Shown piece after piece: positions 47,241 through 59,720 of a stretch of DNA of 64,000 nucleotides. A program made the translations under genes and the position numbers. The stretch's first letter is position 1. The number at the start of each line of letters is the position of its first letter. The notes below the pieces were generated by a model. The model saw only the letters and a program-made list of their open reading frames with translations, was not told where the DNA came from and ran no database searches. Source of the stretch: Galbula dea (Eukaryota; Chordata; Aves; Piciformes; Galbulidae); the NCBI GenBank assembly GCA_013399015.1, contig VWZX01000778.1, forward strand, positions 94,095-158,094, read 5' to 3'.

Positions 47241-48559
47241 CTGATCACATTCATGCTGAGAGTCCAGGCATGCTTCCTGCAACCTTAATGTAAAAGCTTA
47301 GTGTCAAACAATCCTCCCTGTCTAGTACACACTAATTACTAGTGCTGCTATAGTCACCCAGGTCTCAAACATATACTGAAGATTGAAGCTAGATAATGTG
47401 TTTTGCCCTGGGAGATAAAGCTTTCATTTTACAAAGGTCTATCTTCTTCTATTGAGGCTCTCCTTTTCTCAATTTTACCTCTGGATCTCGACCATTCACC
47501 AGATAAATGGTTAGTAGGGATGTTGGAAGCTGAAAGCATTATAATCATACCAAGGAAGATCCTTAACCCAAGGGGCCAGGACTCTTTGGAGAGAGACTGC
47601 AGAAATGCTAACAGGTATTATGGAAAGCAAGCTCAAAACTGATCAGTGTTAAGTTTTTCAAATGCAGAAAGATAAGCATCACCAGAGAAGCCTCTTCAAA
47701 ACCAAGCTTGATTCTTGCAGTAGTTACACTTTTTTTTTCATTTTGTAGTACTACAGCTGAAAAGTTCTTAAATCAGCAATCTTAGAATATCACCTTTTTC
47801 TTAGAGAAGGTAATGGCAAAGGTCCCATGGACTTTAAAGAAACGTTAGGAGCACCAGTATACATTTCTGAAGCATCACCTGGAGATCACACACTAACATT
47901 TGAAGGTTAGGTAACCTTGTTTTCCCACTGTACTTGCAGCAGCAGCATGACCCCAGTTGTTTTCTCTAGTACAAATTAAGTGATGATCTAGTGACTTATC
48001 CACTTTTCACTTCTCAAACCTCACCTTCCCTCTCCTGAAACCAGCTGGAAAAAAGGTCCCAGGAGTGGACTTTCCTCCCCCATTTCCTCCCACCAAAGCA
48101 CACTGTCAGCCTGGATTAAAACCACATGGACACCAACAAACATCTCTTATCCACTGCTATCCCAGTCTGCAATTATCCACATCATTTGCTTTACAAAGCC
48201 TTTTAATTAAACAGTAAAGGCCCACTGATTATCATCTACTCAGAAAACACCATTAGAAATAAGGGAATTAACTGCAGGCTCCTACCCAGTAGACCTGGAG
48301 TTTCATCTTCTTCCTGATGATCTCCTACAAGTGCTATTCCCTTTTTAGTGCTTCACCAGATGTCATCACTTCTACACTGAAATGCTGAGAAAGCAAAGAC
48401 CTAGACTCAGGATTTGGCAAAAAGCATGCAGGGGAAGGAGCCTTTTGGCAGAAGATCAAACCAGGTTTGGTACCTCCATATTGCTGAGCCTGCCACAGGG
48501 TGAAGGGTGGCTGATGCAGCATGGGTAGGGAGTCTTGATGCTGGCCAGTGCCTCTCCCA
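47241..48559. other. Unique non-coding sequence, no gene recognised
   Basis: No exon or repeat recognised. A patch at about 48180-48270 (CTTTTAATTAAACAG, TGATTATCATC) has an enhancer-like AT-rich composition. The left edge of the next CR1 copy is uncertain and may reach into this segment. Confidence 0.45.
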
Positions 48560-49313
48560 AACAGGGCCCTCAGGACACCACCGTGTCAAGTTCAAAGATG
48601 ACATGCATAGGGTCTCATGCACTAATACAGGCTGGGGGATGAACTGCTGGCAAGCAGCTCCATGGAGAAGGACCTGGGAGTCTTCATGGATAAGTTCACC
48701 ATAAGCAAGCAATGTGCCTTTGGGACCAAGAAGGGCAATGACATCCTCAGGTGCATTAAAGTATATGGCCATCACATGAAGGCAGATTGTCCTTCTTCTC
48801 TACTCTGCCTTAATGAAGCCACATCTGTACTATTACATCCTGTTCTGGGCTCCCCAGCTCAGGAGAGACACGGAACTACTGGAGAGAATACAGCAGAGGC
48901 TATGAATATGTAGAGGGCACTGGAGAGATGAAAGGAGAAAGGCTGAGAGCCCTGGTGGGCATGCTAGCCTGGAGAAGAGCAGACTGAGAGGGTATTGTAT
49001 CAGTGCTTACCAATATCTAAGGGGCAGGGGTCAAGAGGTGCCCAGTGAGAGGACAATGGGCAGTGGACACAAACAGGAACACAGGAGGTTTCACATCAGG
49101 AAAGACTTTTTTCCTGTGAAGGTGCCAGAGCCCTGGCCCAGGCTACCCAGAAAGGTTGTGGAATCTCCACTGGAGAAATTCCAAATCCATCTGGGCATGA
49201 TCCTGGACAACTTGGTCTGGGTGACCCTGCTGGAGCAGGGGGGTTGGACTAGATGATCTCCAGAAATCCCTTTCAACCCCTACTGAATCACAGAGAATTC
49301 TGTGATTCTGTGG
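48560..49313 (+). mobile_element. CR1 LINE with decayed reverse-transcriptase C-terminus
   Basis: The longest CR1 piece here. The translated remnant follows the RT C-terminal order across broken frames: EKDLGVFMDK, QCAFGTKKGNDILRCIK, then (after frame changes) the equivalents of 'LYSAL...HLYYY' and 'VQR', and finally GSGHKQEHRRFHIRKDFF, WPRLPRKVVESP and LDNLV. The untranslated end GGTTGGACTAGATGATCTCC and a GATTCTGTGATTCTGTGG-like tail close it at 49313. The 3' end (with 'gctggagcaggggggttgg') differs from both other CR1 subgroups in this window. Frameshifts and stops show it is dead; the left limit is approximate. Confidence 0.93.
48662..49256 (+). pseudogene. CR1 reverse-transcriptase C-terminal pseudogene
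   Basis: Coding remnant inside the CR1 copy at 48.56-49.31 kb. Readable segments are in at least two frames (48662-48913 and 49038-49256), with an internal stop after EAMNM and a poorly conserved middle. The segments correspond to the thumb/C-terminal part of the non-LTR RT, downstream of the catalytic motif, so no active-site residues are present. It would not make an enzyme. Confidence 0.8.
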
Positions 49314-49914
49314 TACACTAGTGGCTGCAAGCAGGCAAAATAAAAATCTGTATTTGTTGCCAATCCCAGCACTACAGAGACAGGTGTTGTGCAGAAAGGC
49401 AGTGGCACTTTCCTGTGCAAGCATGCATGAAGCTGGCTGGCAGCTGCCTGGTCACCCACTTACCATAAATCACTGCTGCTCCAGCCAGCAATACCTGACA
49501 GGGAGATGCCTGCACAACCACACCATCAGAAGATGACACTAATAGGATATGATACTCTTAAAATCCTCCACCTAAGTCCTCTGGTTATTTACTGAGAATT
49601 TTTCACACATGCACATCTGCAACTCTTTGTAGCTGCAAGTGAAACAGTACCTCTGGGTTTAAGGTATTCACCCAGTGACAGCCCACTCCCCAAAATAAAA
49701 TGGAAATGCAGGCTCTGGAAAACCCTGCAGAGCACAGGATAGCTCTGCCAAGACCAACACCTCACAATTTCTCACTTATCTCAGCTGGTCTACATGTAAA
49801 TGCCTTTCCCAGGTGCCCCTCACCAATGCTTGAGCAAGATTTGATTGTTACAAACAGCCCTGAAAATAACATCACTGCTCTGAAATAACATCATTTTGTT
49901 CGTGCTCTTTAAAT
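49314..49914. other. Unique non-coding sequence, no gene recognised
   Basis: No exon or repeat recognised; frames up to 71 codons without features. Confidence 0.5.
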
Positions 49915-49987
49915 GGGGGGAGGGGGGGGGAACAACAGCAACCAACAAAACAACAACAACAAAAAATAAACCCACAACAAAACCAAC
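49915..49987. repeat. G-run followed by CAA-rich simple sequence
   Basis: Sixteen bases that are G apart from one A (49915-49930) abut an AACAACAGCAACC / CAACAACAACAA tract to 49987. This abrupt purine-to-CAA switch is simple sequence. The G-run alone could stack but does not have four separated runs. Confidence 0.8.
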
Positions 49988-51806
49988 ATTCCTCCACTGT
50001 ATATTTTTTAAAACCCCACTATCTAAGTCACCAATGAGATTCTAAACCAAGTTGAAATTGCATTTACACAAGTAGCTGTTGCATGCTTTTGACCATAACA
50101 TAGTGAAAGGCAGAATCTGCAGGAAGAGCTTGTGTCACTCCTACCAAAACAAGTTCAAAACACCACAAATAAGACAATCAACAACTGTCTAGCTACAAGG
50201 AATAAAAGGATCTGTCACTTAACCTCTCTAGCCCATAATTCATTATCTAACCGTACCCTTTCCTCAGGTTCCCCATTTAAATGTGCCAGCTATAAGGGAT
50301 GGCATGAGTCCTGCATCTTCCATTGATACAGGGCAATCAGGAGGGGTTAATGGAAGCTTTTGTGTTCACAGAGCAGCTGCAGGTCAGTGTCTGCACGAGC
50401 TCATCTCAGCCACACTGTCTTTATCACTCATGGCATAAAACACACTTGGAATGATGGAGGGAAATCAGCCAAGGCTAAGACTTTTTCCCCTGCTACACAC
50501 AGTCACAAAATCTATCAAAGTACACGCCTGAGCAACCCATTTCAGCTTTTAATGTTGCTTAATATAGACTTCTAAGGAGTATCTTCAGTTCAGACACAGC
50601 TAACTTGAGAGCACAGCATGAACATTAAACACAGACAGCTTTGAAACACAGCAGTATGCCCATTGGAACAGCAGAGCCCAGATCAGCACAGATCCCCATG
50701 AAGCTGGAGAGTTCTGCCAAGCAAGTCTCTTGTGAGCCACCTTCTCCATCCCTAAGGCACTCCTTCCCCCTTCAAGGGGCAGGAACACACCTGGAGGTAC
50801 AGAACACATCTCTGTTTCTGCTACGCACCTTGCCCCACGTCTGCTGATATTTTTAACCTTTAATCACTCTGCCAAGCACATTCTTGGGTGAGTTGTGTCC
50901 TCCTGCTCAGAGGCAACAACAGGAGGCACACTTGGTAACAGGTGAAGGCACTAGATGGGTTTTGCATGATGCTTTTCATACAAGACATCCTCCTGAAGAG
51001 ACACCAGGATCCACCCTTCTGTGGATAAACACTAGGGCCAGAATGGATATAGATTACTGAGAGGATATCCTCATGGACGACAGCACAGATCATACACCAA
51101 ATTTAGCCTTCTTTCCACCAGCTCAGCATAATAAGAACTCAAACAAAACACCCCACACATCCTTCCTCCATAGCAGCATCCAGCCCACAGGGCTTCTGGC
51201 AGATTTTGGATGAAAAAACACAGGAGCAGCAACTGTATCTCTCACTGACAGAGCTGCATACCCTGTCCAGTCTGATGCCAGCATCAGCTACAGCCACCTA
51301 CAAGCTGAAAGGATGCTGAGCAATGGAAGAACTGCAAAAGGAACAGAGTATAACTGACTCTTTCAGCAAAATCAGGATGGAAACAGGCTGCAATCATCTC
51401 TCCCAGCACTCTGCAAAGATTCTTGGGTGTGAAAAGCAGGTTGTGAGGGTTGCCAGAAGAAAGATAAACTCCCAACACAAACAAAGGGGAACATCCCCAA
51501 CAAAGGGGATGCTGAAACTAAACCTTTCCTATTTTTCTGCAGTGATCAGAACCTTGTCAAGCAGGAAAAACCCAACAGCATCCACCACTTTGACCCAACA
51601 TTCTAGCTGGAGCCCCATTGGAGCTGGTACTGTTTGCTCCATCCTGGCACACATTCAGACCATCCTTTCACCATCCGTGCTGCCAAGTTGACTCACCTCC
51701 TGGTTGTTCTCTTCCTGGTGAGTTCAAAGCAAGTTGCATCTTCTCAGGTGATTGGCACTTCAAGCAGTCATTTCTGTACAGGCTTCTACACTTATTAGTA
51801 TTTCCT
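49988..51806. other. Unique non-coding sequence, no gene recognised
   Basis: A 122-codon plus-strand frame (51323-51691) and shorter ones have no recognisable family. No CR1 or RNA gene seen. Confidence 0.5.
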
Positions 51807-51855
51807 AAAAAAAAAAAAAGGAAAAACAAAAGAAAGAAAAAAAAAGTAAAGAAAA
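51807..51855. repeat. A-rich low-complexity tract
   Basis: A 13-base A-run is followed by GGAAAAACAAAAGAAAG-type purine-rich sequence and another A-run. The lysine-rich stretch of the 99-codon frame over it is a by-product of these A-runs. No clear retrocopy precedes it. Confidence 0.8.
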
Positions 51856-54800
51856 CCCATCAGCAAACTGTGATCTGGTTGTTCTCTATTCTCCTTAAAA
51901 TATTAGCTAGACATTGACATACTGTAGCACTTGCTGCATGAAACCTGCTGTGACTGGGGAGAACTGGGACATTACAAAGGGTTATCAATCAACTCAACTG
52001 CAGAAGCTTCAAGCCCTTTTGCTAAGCAAAACTGCAATATGCTCCTTACAACCAAGTGACCGTTTCAATATTTTTTCCAGTTATCTCCAGAACATTTATT
52101 AGATTAGGAGGTTTTATTTATGGACTCTGAAACTTTGCCATTTCCCAGCAAAGAAGGTATTATCTGTTTAATGTTCCTTTTGTTCTTCTGGACATTTGCA
52201 TTTATTTATTTTGATTCATTGCTGCACAGGTACCAGGCTGGAAGAAACTACATTTTTAAATACACCACAACACACACTCCTTTGACATTTAGAATGTCTT
52301 CCCTCCAACAGCCTCCCTAGAGACAGAATATCTCCATTCCCAGGTTAAACCCAAGCATCCTGGGATCAAAACTGCTTATACATGACAGCTCACACTAAAC
52401 TTTCAAAACCATACAACCCTATGCAAACATGCTTTGTAGTTTGGCACATTTAAGGGAAAACCAGAGCTTGTTATATCTGATTTATTCAAGATAAAAGTTC
52501 ATAGATAGGACCTGTGTCTCCAGTGTCTTACACTTGGATGTTATTTACCACCCCCCACCCCCCGAGAAAACTCGGCCCATTCAAAGTCAGCCTTGCTACC
52601 AGGGAAAATTCACCTGCTCCTCTGCCTCTGCAAGTTTAAAATGTTGCCCATGTGCCTCCAAGTGATTTGAATTTAGAAAGGAAAGCAGAAAATTTTTTTG
52701 TCTATACTCCATCCTTCAAGTTTGCAGGCAAGTTTTAGATTAAATGATCTGCTTAACACTGATGCCAACCAAAACCCAAGCTGCAGGCTAGGGATCTGAG
52801 ACAGAGTGCAGGACCAGGGCCTGAGCAAACAGAAAGCCCACTGTGCTTCTGCCAGAAACAAAATGAGCCTGGAGCAAATTTCCAATGGAAACCAGGCATG
52901 AAGAGCGCCTCCACCCCAAAATACTGGATTTCAGCTTTTGCTGGACTCAGATGAATGTGTAACATAACTCTGAGCATCAGTCCTCAGTCCTACAGCACTC
53001 TGCAGTGACTTTCCTTCAAACAGGTGTGATGAGTCCACATGCATGCTTGTGTCTTATTTCATATTTTCTTCATTGCCATATGTACTACACCTCTTACAAT
53101 GTATAGTTTAAATTCTATTAGTAGTTTTAATGCCTCTCAGAAAAAAATCTGGAAACAAATAATACACAAGTAAATGTAGCAGATATGTCATTTGCTAGTT
53201 TTGGTGGAATTTGAGTGTGAACTCTTGACCCTTGAAATCACAGTGGTTTTAATTGATTCATGCAACCAATGGATTTGGAGCAACCCTATAAAATGGTTGG
53301 AAACTCAATATATCAGGCTGGGTTTCAGTTTGGTGGTGATTTCCTTCCAGCCACCCCCAGCCCCTCAAACATGACTACCTGTGCTTCAACAGATGGCCAT
53401 CTGGAGAAACAAGCAGGAAAAGGAAGACACAAAAAGGGCACTTTCCCCAGACCCCAACAGCAGGGTAAAGACAGCACAAAGACAAGGATGTCCAGGAAAC
53501 TGGGATGTGCTAGAGCCTGCTGGTCACTATCCACACACAGAAAGAGTATCTCAGGAAGCAATATGAGCTAGCTACAGCTGCACCAGCAGCCTCTGCCTTA
53601 ATCTAACAGCTCAAAGCTCTATTGTGTATCAAGAATGCCACCTGGAAATCCTCTAATAAAGAAAGTCAGACTATTCTCCAGCAGAGGAATTAGAGCTAAT
53701 CACTGAAAAGGCCTTCCCTGCCCATTTCAGATTGTGAGCACAAGCAGAAGTTGCTCAGTGGAAGCTTTAAGTTGACTACAAAGTTGGTCTCTGAACAGAA
53801 ACTGTAGTTGTTCTAATTTCAGTGTTAATGGCACTGAGCATTGACCCAGTGCACGAGAAGCTGCCACCCTGACGTCAACCAGCAATGCCACCAGCACTAA
53901 CCACAAGCAATGGGGACACTAAAGGAGTAGGGTATTAAAGCAGAGACATGTTAAACCTTAGCACTTGGTAACACATCATCCTGCTTCCCAGACAAAACAC
54001 ATCTCCTGCTTTTCAGGCTTTTTGTAGGAGCTCTTCCTATCTCTGTCAGCACACCGGGCACGCAGCAGGGCACCTGCTTATACAAAACCATCCTTAGCTG
54101 TGATGATACCAGCTCTGTCTTTGTCGACTTCAAATTCTGCTTTTGAAGCCAGCAAGAAAATATGAAGATACAATCCTGTCTGCTACTCTACAACCATCCT
54201 CTTTTTCCCCCTGGCTTATCTCATTTCACATATGTGAAGAACTATAAGCAGAATATCTCTGAAAGCAGCCATGGGAACATGCTGCATCCCCTCAAAAACC
54301 AGCGGCCAGCACAGGCAGTTCTCATTCAGTTAGCAGAAATTGTTTAAGCTGTGCAAAACCTAGAGCAGAGGGGCTGGAGAACACCTCTAGCACTAAGGAT
54401 CAGGAGGACCTGCTGAGAGGCTTTAGCTCTGACATGATCAGTGATGGCTTAGGGATGGGTGCACAGGTCAAGTCCAGACTGGGAAAGCACTGCTGGTCCT
54501 TAAACATCTCCTGAGCAGGAACATCACCACCATCAGTCTGACAAAACCATAAAATTGGCAGAAAATCCTTCACTTGAAAAGGAAGGAAAGAGAACTCCCC
54601 CAATAGAAACACAAAAGTTCTGCTTTTGAACACATTTAAAAGAGAAGTAGCCTTTACAACTTAAATAATATGGTTTTAGACAGAGAGCTGTGCACAAAAG
54701 GATGGGACTAAGGTTGTTGGAGATGAAGGTGGTGAAGAAGGGCTCCTGGAAATGAGCTGTTCTCCACGTTCAACATTTCTCCAATCATTTTCATATTAGC

Positions 54801-55479
54801 ATATCTCTAAGTGCATATAATTTTCACATCAAAAAGTAATTTTTTAGGTAAAAAAACAACAAAAACCCCTAGGATTGAAGTAGAGAATAATTTTTTTCCT
54901 GAAGTCTTTCAAGCAGCTCCTCTCTATGGCATGACAGAAAAATTACAGAGGAGACAAGCTTTTAGAAAACTCTTCTCTGGAATTCAGATTATTCTTCAAT
55001 CACACAGTAAAAAAAGGTTCAGCCAAACTGCAACAGAAAACATAAAGGACTGGGAACACCAGTCCCCCAGTATCTTAACTCTGGAGCAACCTGCATCTTC
55101 TGCCTCTTGTTTAGGGGCTGAAGAAATCATCATTTAACAGCTTGTGGGGGGAAGGGAAAAGGAAAGACAAGTCTGAACCCTTCTTTTTTCCAACCAGTCC
55201 TTCCCAGCCAAGGTGGTCCCAGTGCAATAACTGGGAGCATCTCTTGCCCTCTCCCTCTACTCTGTTCATCCTCTGCTCTGCTTTCTACAAAGCCCTTTCA
55301 CTCCTCTGGGTCTGGACAAGGGCAGCACGGACAAGCACCAGGCACTTCTCTCCAGCCCTACCCAGGTCCTTTCAGGGGCCCACTTAACATGAAGGGGCCT
55401 CTTAAAACAGCTCATGAGGTTGGCCCTTGGTGCTCTGTTCCAGCAATCTCAGGAACTGGGCTTGGGCAGGAGCTCTCCT
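51856..55479. other. Unique non-coding sequence, no gene recognised
   Basis: Contains an octamer ATTTGCAT (52194-52201) and a C-rich double run CACCCCCCACCCCCC at about 52550-52562. Open frames of 103-108 codons (53260-53571, 54811-55137) have no recognisable domains. No CR1. Confidence 0.5.
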
Positions 55480-55650
55480 TTAATGAGATTTTATTAAAAG
55501 ACTCTGTTACAAATAGCCACTTAAGCAAGTGAACCTTTGGAGCCTTTAGTCCATGATGTCAGTACTGTGGCTGGATGTTTCCCGGGAGTATTAAACCTGA
55601 TGCTAATATAGGGCTGTTCTATATGACAGCTATAAAACTGCTTAAGCACA
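55480..55650. promoter_or_regulatory. Candidate conserved non-coding element
   Basis: The patch has TTTAATGAGATTTTATTAAAAG, GCCACTTAAGCAAG, TCCATGATGTCAG, TTTCCCGGGAGTATTAAACC and AACTGCTTAAGC. NKX-like CACTTAA cores and a TTCCCGGGAG palindrome stand out, the latter resembling a STAT-type TTCNNNGAA-like spacing only loosely. No convincing frame. Inferred from composition. Confidence 0.3.
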
Positions 55651-57079
55651 CCAGGCAGGAGGCCAGCAGGGCTTTTTGTTGCCTATCAGAGCTTGGCTAA
55701 AGGTCTCCTGCAGGAAGCAGGACTCTAGGCAGGGATTCAGCCCTCCCTTGCAAGGGTGGAAAATCCCCCGAGGCTGGAAAAAATCCACCAAGCAAAGCCT
55801 TTGCATCTGTAGCCATGTCTCCTTCACTTGAAGTTATCCATCTCCAGGCCTAGCATGTGGGGCTCCAGCTGGAGGTCCCCAAAGCAGCACTGCATCACCA
55901 CCCAGAAATTCTACATCACCTCTCCCTCCACACCCTAACCAAAGCTGTGGCAATTGGAATACCCAAAGTTTATCCTAGGCAAAGTGGATCTATTGACACA
56001 TCCAGTAGCACCATTCACACAAGCCTGCCTTTTAAGTTAGGCCTGCCCTGCTCTCAGGGAGCAGCTCTGCCTACCTGCCCTCTCCAGACACATCTGGGCT
56101 ACACGTGTCTGCCAGCAGCAGCCTGCCTGCAGCAAGCCTACTTGTTTGCAAATCACACCCAAGATACAGGAGGAATGCAAATAGTATTTGCCAAGGGTAA
56201 CTGAGAGCAAAACTAACAGTAAAACTGGTTTGACCCACCTGTCAACTGGGGACAGATAAGCAGAGGGCATAAAAATACACATTAATCACGTCCCAGCCTG
56301 CAGGTTTCTACCAATAGGTGGCACCAGAAAATTTTGGATATATTGCAACATGGCACTTCTGTTCCTTTGCCACCATGCATCCAGCCCACCAGTGCTGAGG
56401 AGAAGATGGATGGACCACCTATTGCAACGGCAGCATCCAGCCTCTCTCTTTTGTTTGAGTTAAGGAAAGGTTAAAACTCCTTGCAAACCAATTTGTCCTT
56501 CCCCAGACAGACTTTATTTTCAGGAGTAAATCTAACTTGAGTGAGCCTTTCAGGTGAAATAAATCTGGAAGCTATATGCAAATAGAACAAAAAAAACCTG
56601 TTTAAAATGGAAACACAGCCTAAGCTTCCTGAGAAGGCAAACAGCAAGTGTGCAGTTTAACACATTAAAAGCAAAGCATCGCATAACTGAGTCTGGCCAC
56701 TCATGTGAAAACATCTCAGTTACAGCCCAACCCAGTTCAAATACATGTGATATAAATACATTACCTTGACTAGAGCATTCTACAGAAGAAAACCTTAAAC
56801 CACACATGTGCCCAAGGCACACATGCTTGATCCCCAAGCACACAATAAAGCAGCAGCAACCCCAGCCAGGTCAAACTGAGTCTGTAGCCAGCACAGCTCC
56901 ACAGGGAAAGCCCTCCTGGAGCCAAAGGAAAGCTGGAAAGAGCTTAATAAGCAAACTGCCATCAGCTGTCCCACACCCACTACAGGTGCTTGCATCTAAG
57001 GGCTTCAGCTTACAACTCCACACAGCTGAATTCAGCCTGTATAAATTATTAAGGAGCCTGCAGAACATTACACAGTTCA
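55651..57079. other. Unique non-coding sequence, no gene recognised
   Basis: Frames of 115 codons (55857-56204, plus) and 97 codons (56550-56843, minus) have no family features. Two octamers ATGCAAAT lie at 56175-56182 and 56576-56583, both followed by AG. Confidence 0.5.
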
Positions 57080-57330
57080 TGTAGTTAATGATTATAGTTC
57101 AGCGTCTAGGTCAGACATAATTAGATGTTACATTAAAATAGCTTCACAGAGCCATTTATTCTGATTTAATTACTTAAAATGATAGTATAATGAGCAGTGC
57201 TTTCAAAGAAAAAAAGAAATCTTTTAATGAGCTCATTTTAAGTTAATATAAGGCAAATTAATCATTTAACAAAATGCAGTAAAAAGACAAGTTCATATTT
57301 TAAAATATGTTGTGCTGATGTCAGAGAGGT
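57080..57330. promoter_or_regulatory. Candidate conserved AT-rich element
   Basis: About 250 bases dense in TAAT-type cores: GTTAATGATTATAG, GACATAATTAGATG, TTTAATTACTTAAAATG, AATGAGCTCATT (a perfect 12-base palindrome at about 57227-57238) and GCAAATTAATCATTTAAC. One CpG is kept in CAGCGTC. There is no open frame. This resembles AT-rich developmental enhancers or a matrix-attachment-type region; the two cannot be told apart here. Confidence 0.4.
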
Positions 57331-59720
57331 TAGTTTATTGCCATGCTGGGAGAGATACACAAATGAGTGGCTCTTGAAGCAACATCACAGCCCCAATACT
57401 GTACATCTGGAACATCTTGAAACCATGTTTTCCTCCTTCCCCAGATCTACCTGCTACGTCAAAGCCCTTTGAAATACAACTTGAGCAGCAGATTTACAAT
57501 TATCATACTGTGTCTTTATTCCAATGTGAACCAGAGCAATAGCTGTCAAAGCATTTACCCAGAGTAGGTGAGCTTGTGACAAAGGGTTAATTGTGGGTTA
57601 GTTCATTAATCATTCATTTGCTGGCTCCAAAAATGAGCTTTCTCTTGTTTGTTTGCTCAAGAAGTGATAAGCCCATTCCCTTGCTAGCTCGTCTATTTTC
57701 TTCCTTTTGCATTGTTTTAGAGATTTTAATCCTTTCCAATTTCTTTAATCAGTCATTTTGGTCTTTCAGCAGGAGCATTTCCAAGCAGGCAGCAATTATT
57801 GGAGTGAAAGCAAGCAGCTCTCTGCAGGGAAGGCAGCAGGTTCTGGTTCATAACCCTGCCAGGAACCACATCCCTCCTGCCACTTCCCCACATGGCAGCA
57901 TACACAGCAGCTGAGCAGAGGTGTCCTCCTCTTTAGAGCCAGGGCCACCCCATTTCTGCTGTAAACAGGGTTCCTTGCACTTGCATCCATATTTAAAAAA
58001 AACAATAATTTTGGGTTAAAAAACAAGTCAAGGCATATTGAGTGGTTTGCAGGTCATCTCCCAGCCATCATCACTCACTCCCATCTATCCTCACCTGAAG
58101 CTGCAGCCACACTAAGCTAGAGATGAAAAGCCTAGACATATTTGTGGAGGAGACAAAAAAAGGTTGTACTCCCTACCCTGATTTTTTTTTTCTTTCTCTG
58201 CATTAAAAGATAAAAAAGCAACAACACAAACCTCTCTCAATACAGTGTTTGCAAACACTTCCACAGCATTGCCAGCAAACTGCGTGGTCTTCAGCTCAGG
58301 CATCGCTTGGGTACCTTGCTGAGAGAGTAGAAGCTTGCTGTCAAGCAGTAACTGCACTACTCCCACTAGGAACATAAATAATTTGGGGCTGCACTTTTCT
58401 TTCTTAACGTGTCGCCTCTGTTCCCAATTAGGTGAAGCCAATGGCTTTCAGCTGCTGTGCTTCCTCAGCAGCAGATACAGGAGCAGGAGTTTGGTGCTAT
58501 GACAACACCGTGGGTGCCATCCATCTCACAGGTGGTACAGGCAGCCTTTGGGTGCACCCACCCGTGACTTCCCATTCCCTCCCTCCCAGTTACTGGGGCT
58601 CTGGTAGATCAGAATGGGGATATCACTCTCCCTTGCCTTTCTTTAGGGGTTTTTTTTGTGGCTTTTTTCCCCTTTTTTTCTTTTTCACAGTCTTAACCAC
58701 CAAGCTTCACAAAACCAAAGCCACCCTGGCCATCTGCCCACATGTGTGTAGCAGCAGTGGACCAAAGCAGGATGTGTGCAGCTGAAAGCAGCCTCAAACC
58801 CCACTCACTGATGTTTCTCCTTTTCCAGCCCAAAACCTGGATTTCCAGGAAAAATGCAACATCTCTGAGCCACAAGGCCCCAGCTTGAGGCTCATGTCAC
58901 ACAGTCATTAATAAGGTTTCCAGACAAATCTGACTGGAGAGATAATAGGCTTAAACAATTAGAAAGGAAAAAAAAAATACATTTTCTGTGATGGAGTATT
59001 TTTCTCCTCCTATTCACTGTAATTATTTTCTAACTGTAGATCATTTTATATGATGCAGGCAGCAGTGTTCCAGAGCTAATCAGGCCATATGTTTTCACAT
59101 TTCCAAAACAAAACTAATTAAAAAGAAATGAAAAATGGGGGGGCAGGGGGAAAAAAAGGTTTGTGTGGAGGACTGGTAGGTTTGGGTTGGAGAGGAGTGG
59201 TGAAGGAATCCTTCAGGAATGTATACATTTGCCCTGCTCAGCTCTGCATTTTGTTTTCAGAATTGTTTCTGGCAGAAACTTAAAGAAAAATATGAACCAG
59301 ATGTATGAGGAAATAGTTTCTTCATCAGAAAGAGAAGAATAGCTCTCTGTCTGCCAAGAGATTTTTAGCCTTTGCATTTTACCAAGGTGATGTTAACAAT
59401 ACCCTTCAGTGATGGCTTCTCCTTCAGCAGCAGCCAGGTCATGGGGAGAGCATTTCTGGGCATGGGGATGCCCAAGGAGAGCGACTGCTCATGGGGGAGG
59501 TCTGTGGCATCCACGTGCCTCCAAATCCAGTGTGAGTGATGGAAAGACCCTGCCATGCCAGCACAGTCCATCTTGCCTGCAGAGACCCCACTGGAGGAGT
59601 GATGAGGGGATGAACTGGAGAAAAAAGAAAACCAAAGTATTCCCTCTGTTCCAAAATACTCACTCCATTAGCCATAGGTAAGAGGGTAGTTACTTCAGTG
59701 CTGAAGTGCCTCCATGCCTC
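57331..59720. other. Unique non-coding sequence, no gene recognised
   Basis: Frames of 107-117 codons at 57591-57914, 58112-58441 and 58432-58785 have no recognisable domains; the phenylalanine-rich stretch of the last comes from a T-run near 58650-58686. A G-run GGGGGGG-CA-GGGGG at about 59137-59150 is present. No CR1. Confidence 0.5.

Noticed and set aside
51807..51917. A-rich tract as poly(A) tail of a processed pseudogene
   Set aside because: No recognisable coding remnant lies upstream and no flanking direct repeats were seen.
59137..59150. G-rich tract as a quadruplex
   Set aside because: Only two G-runs; four separated runs are not available.
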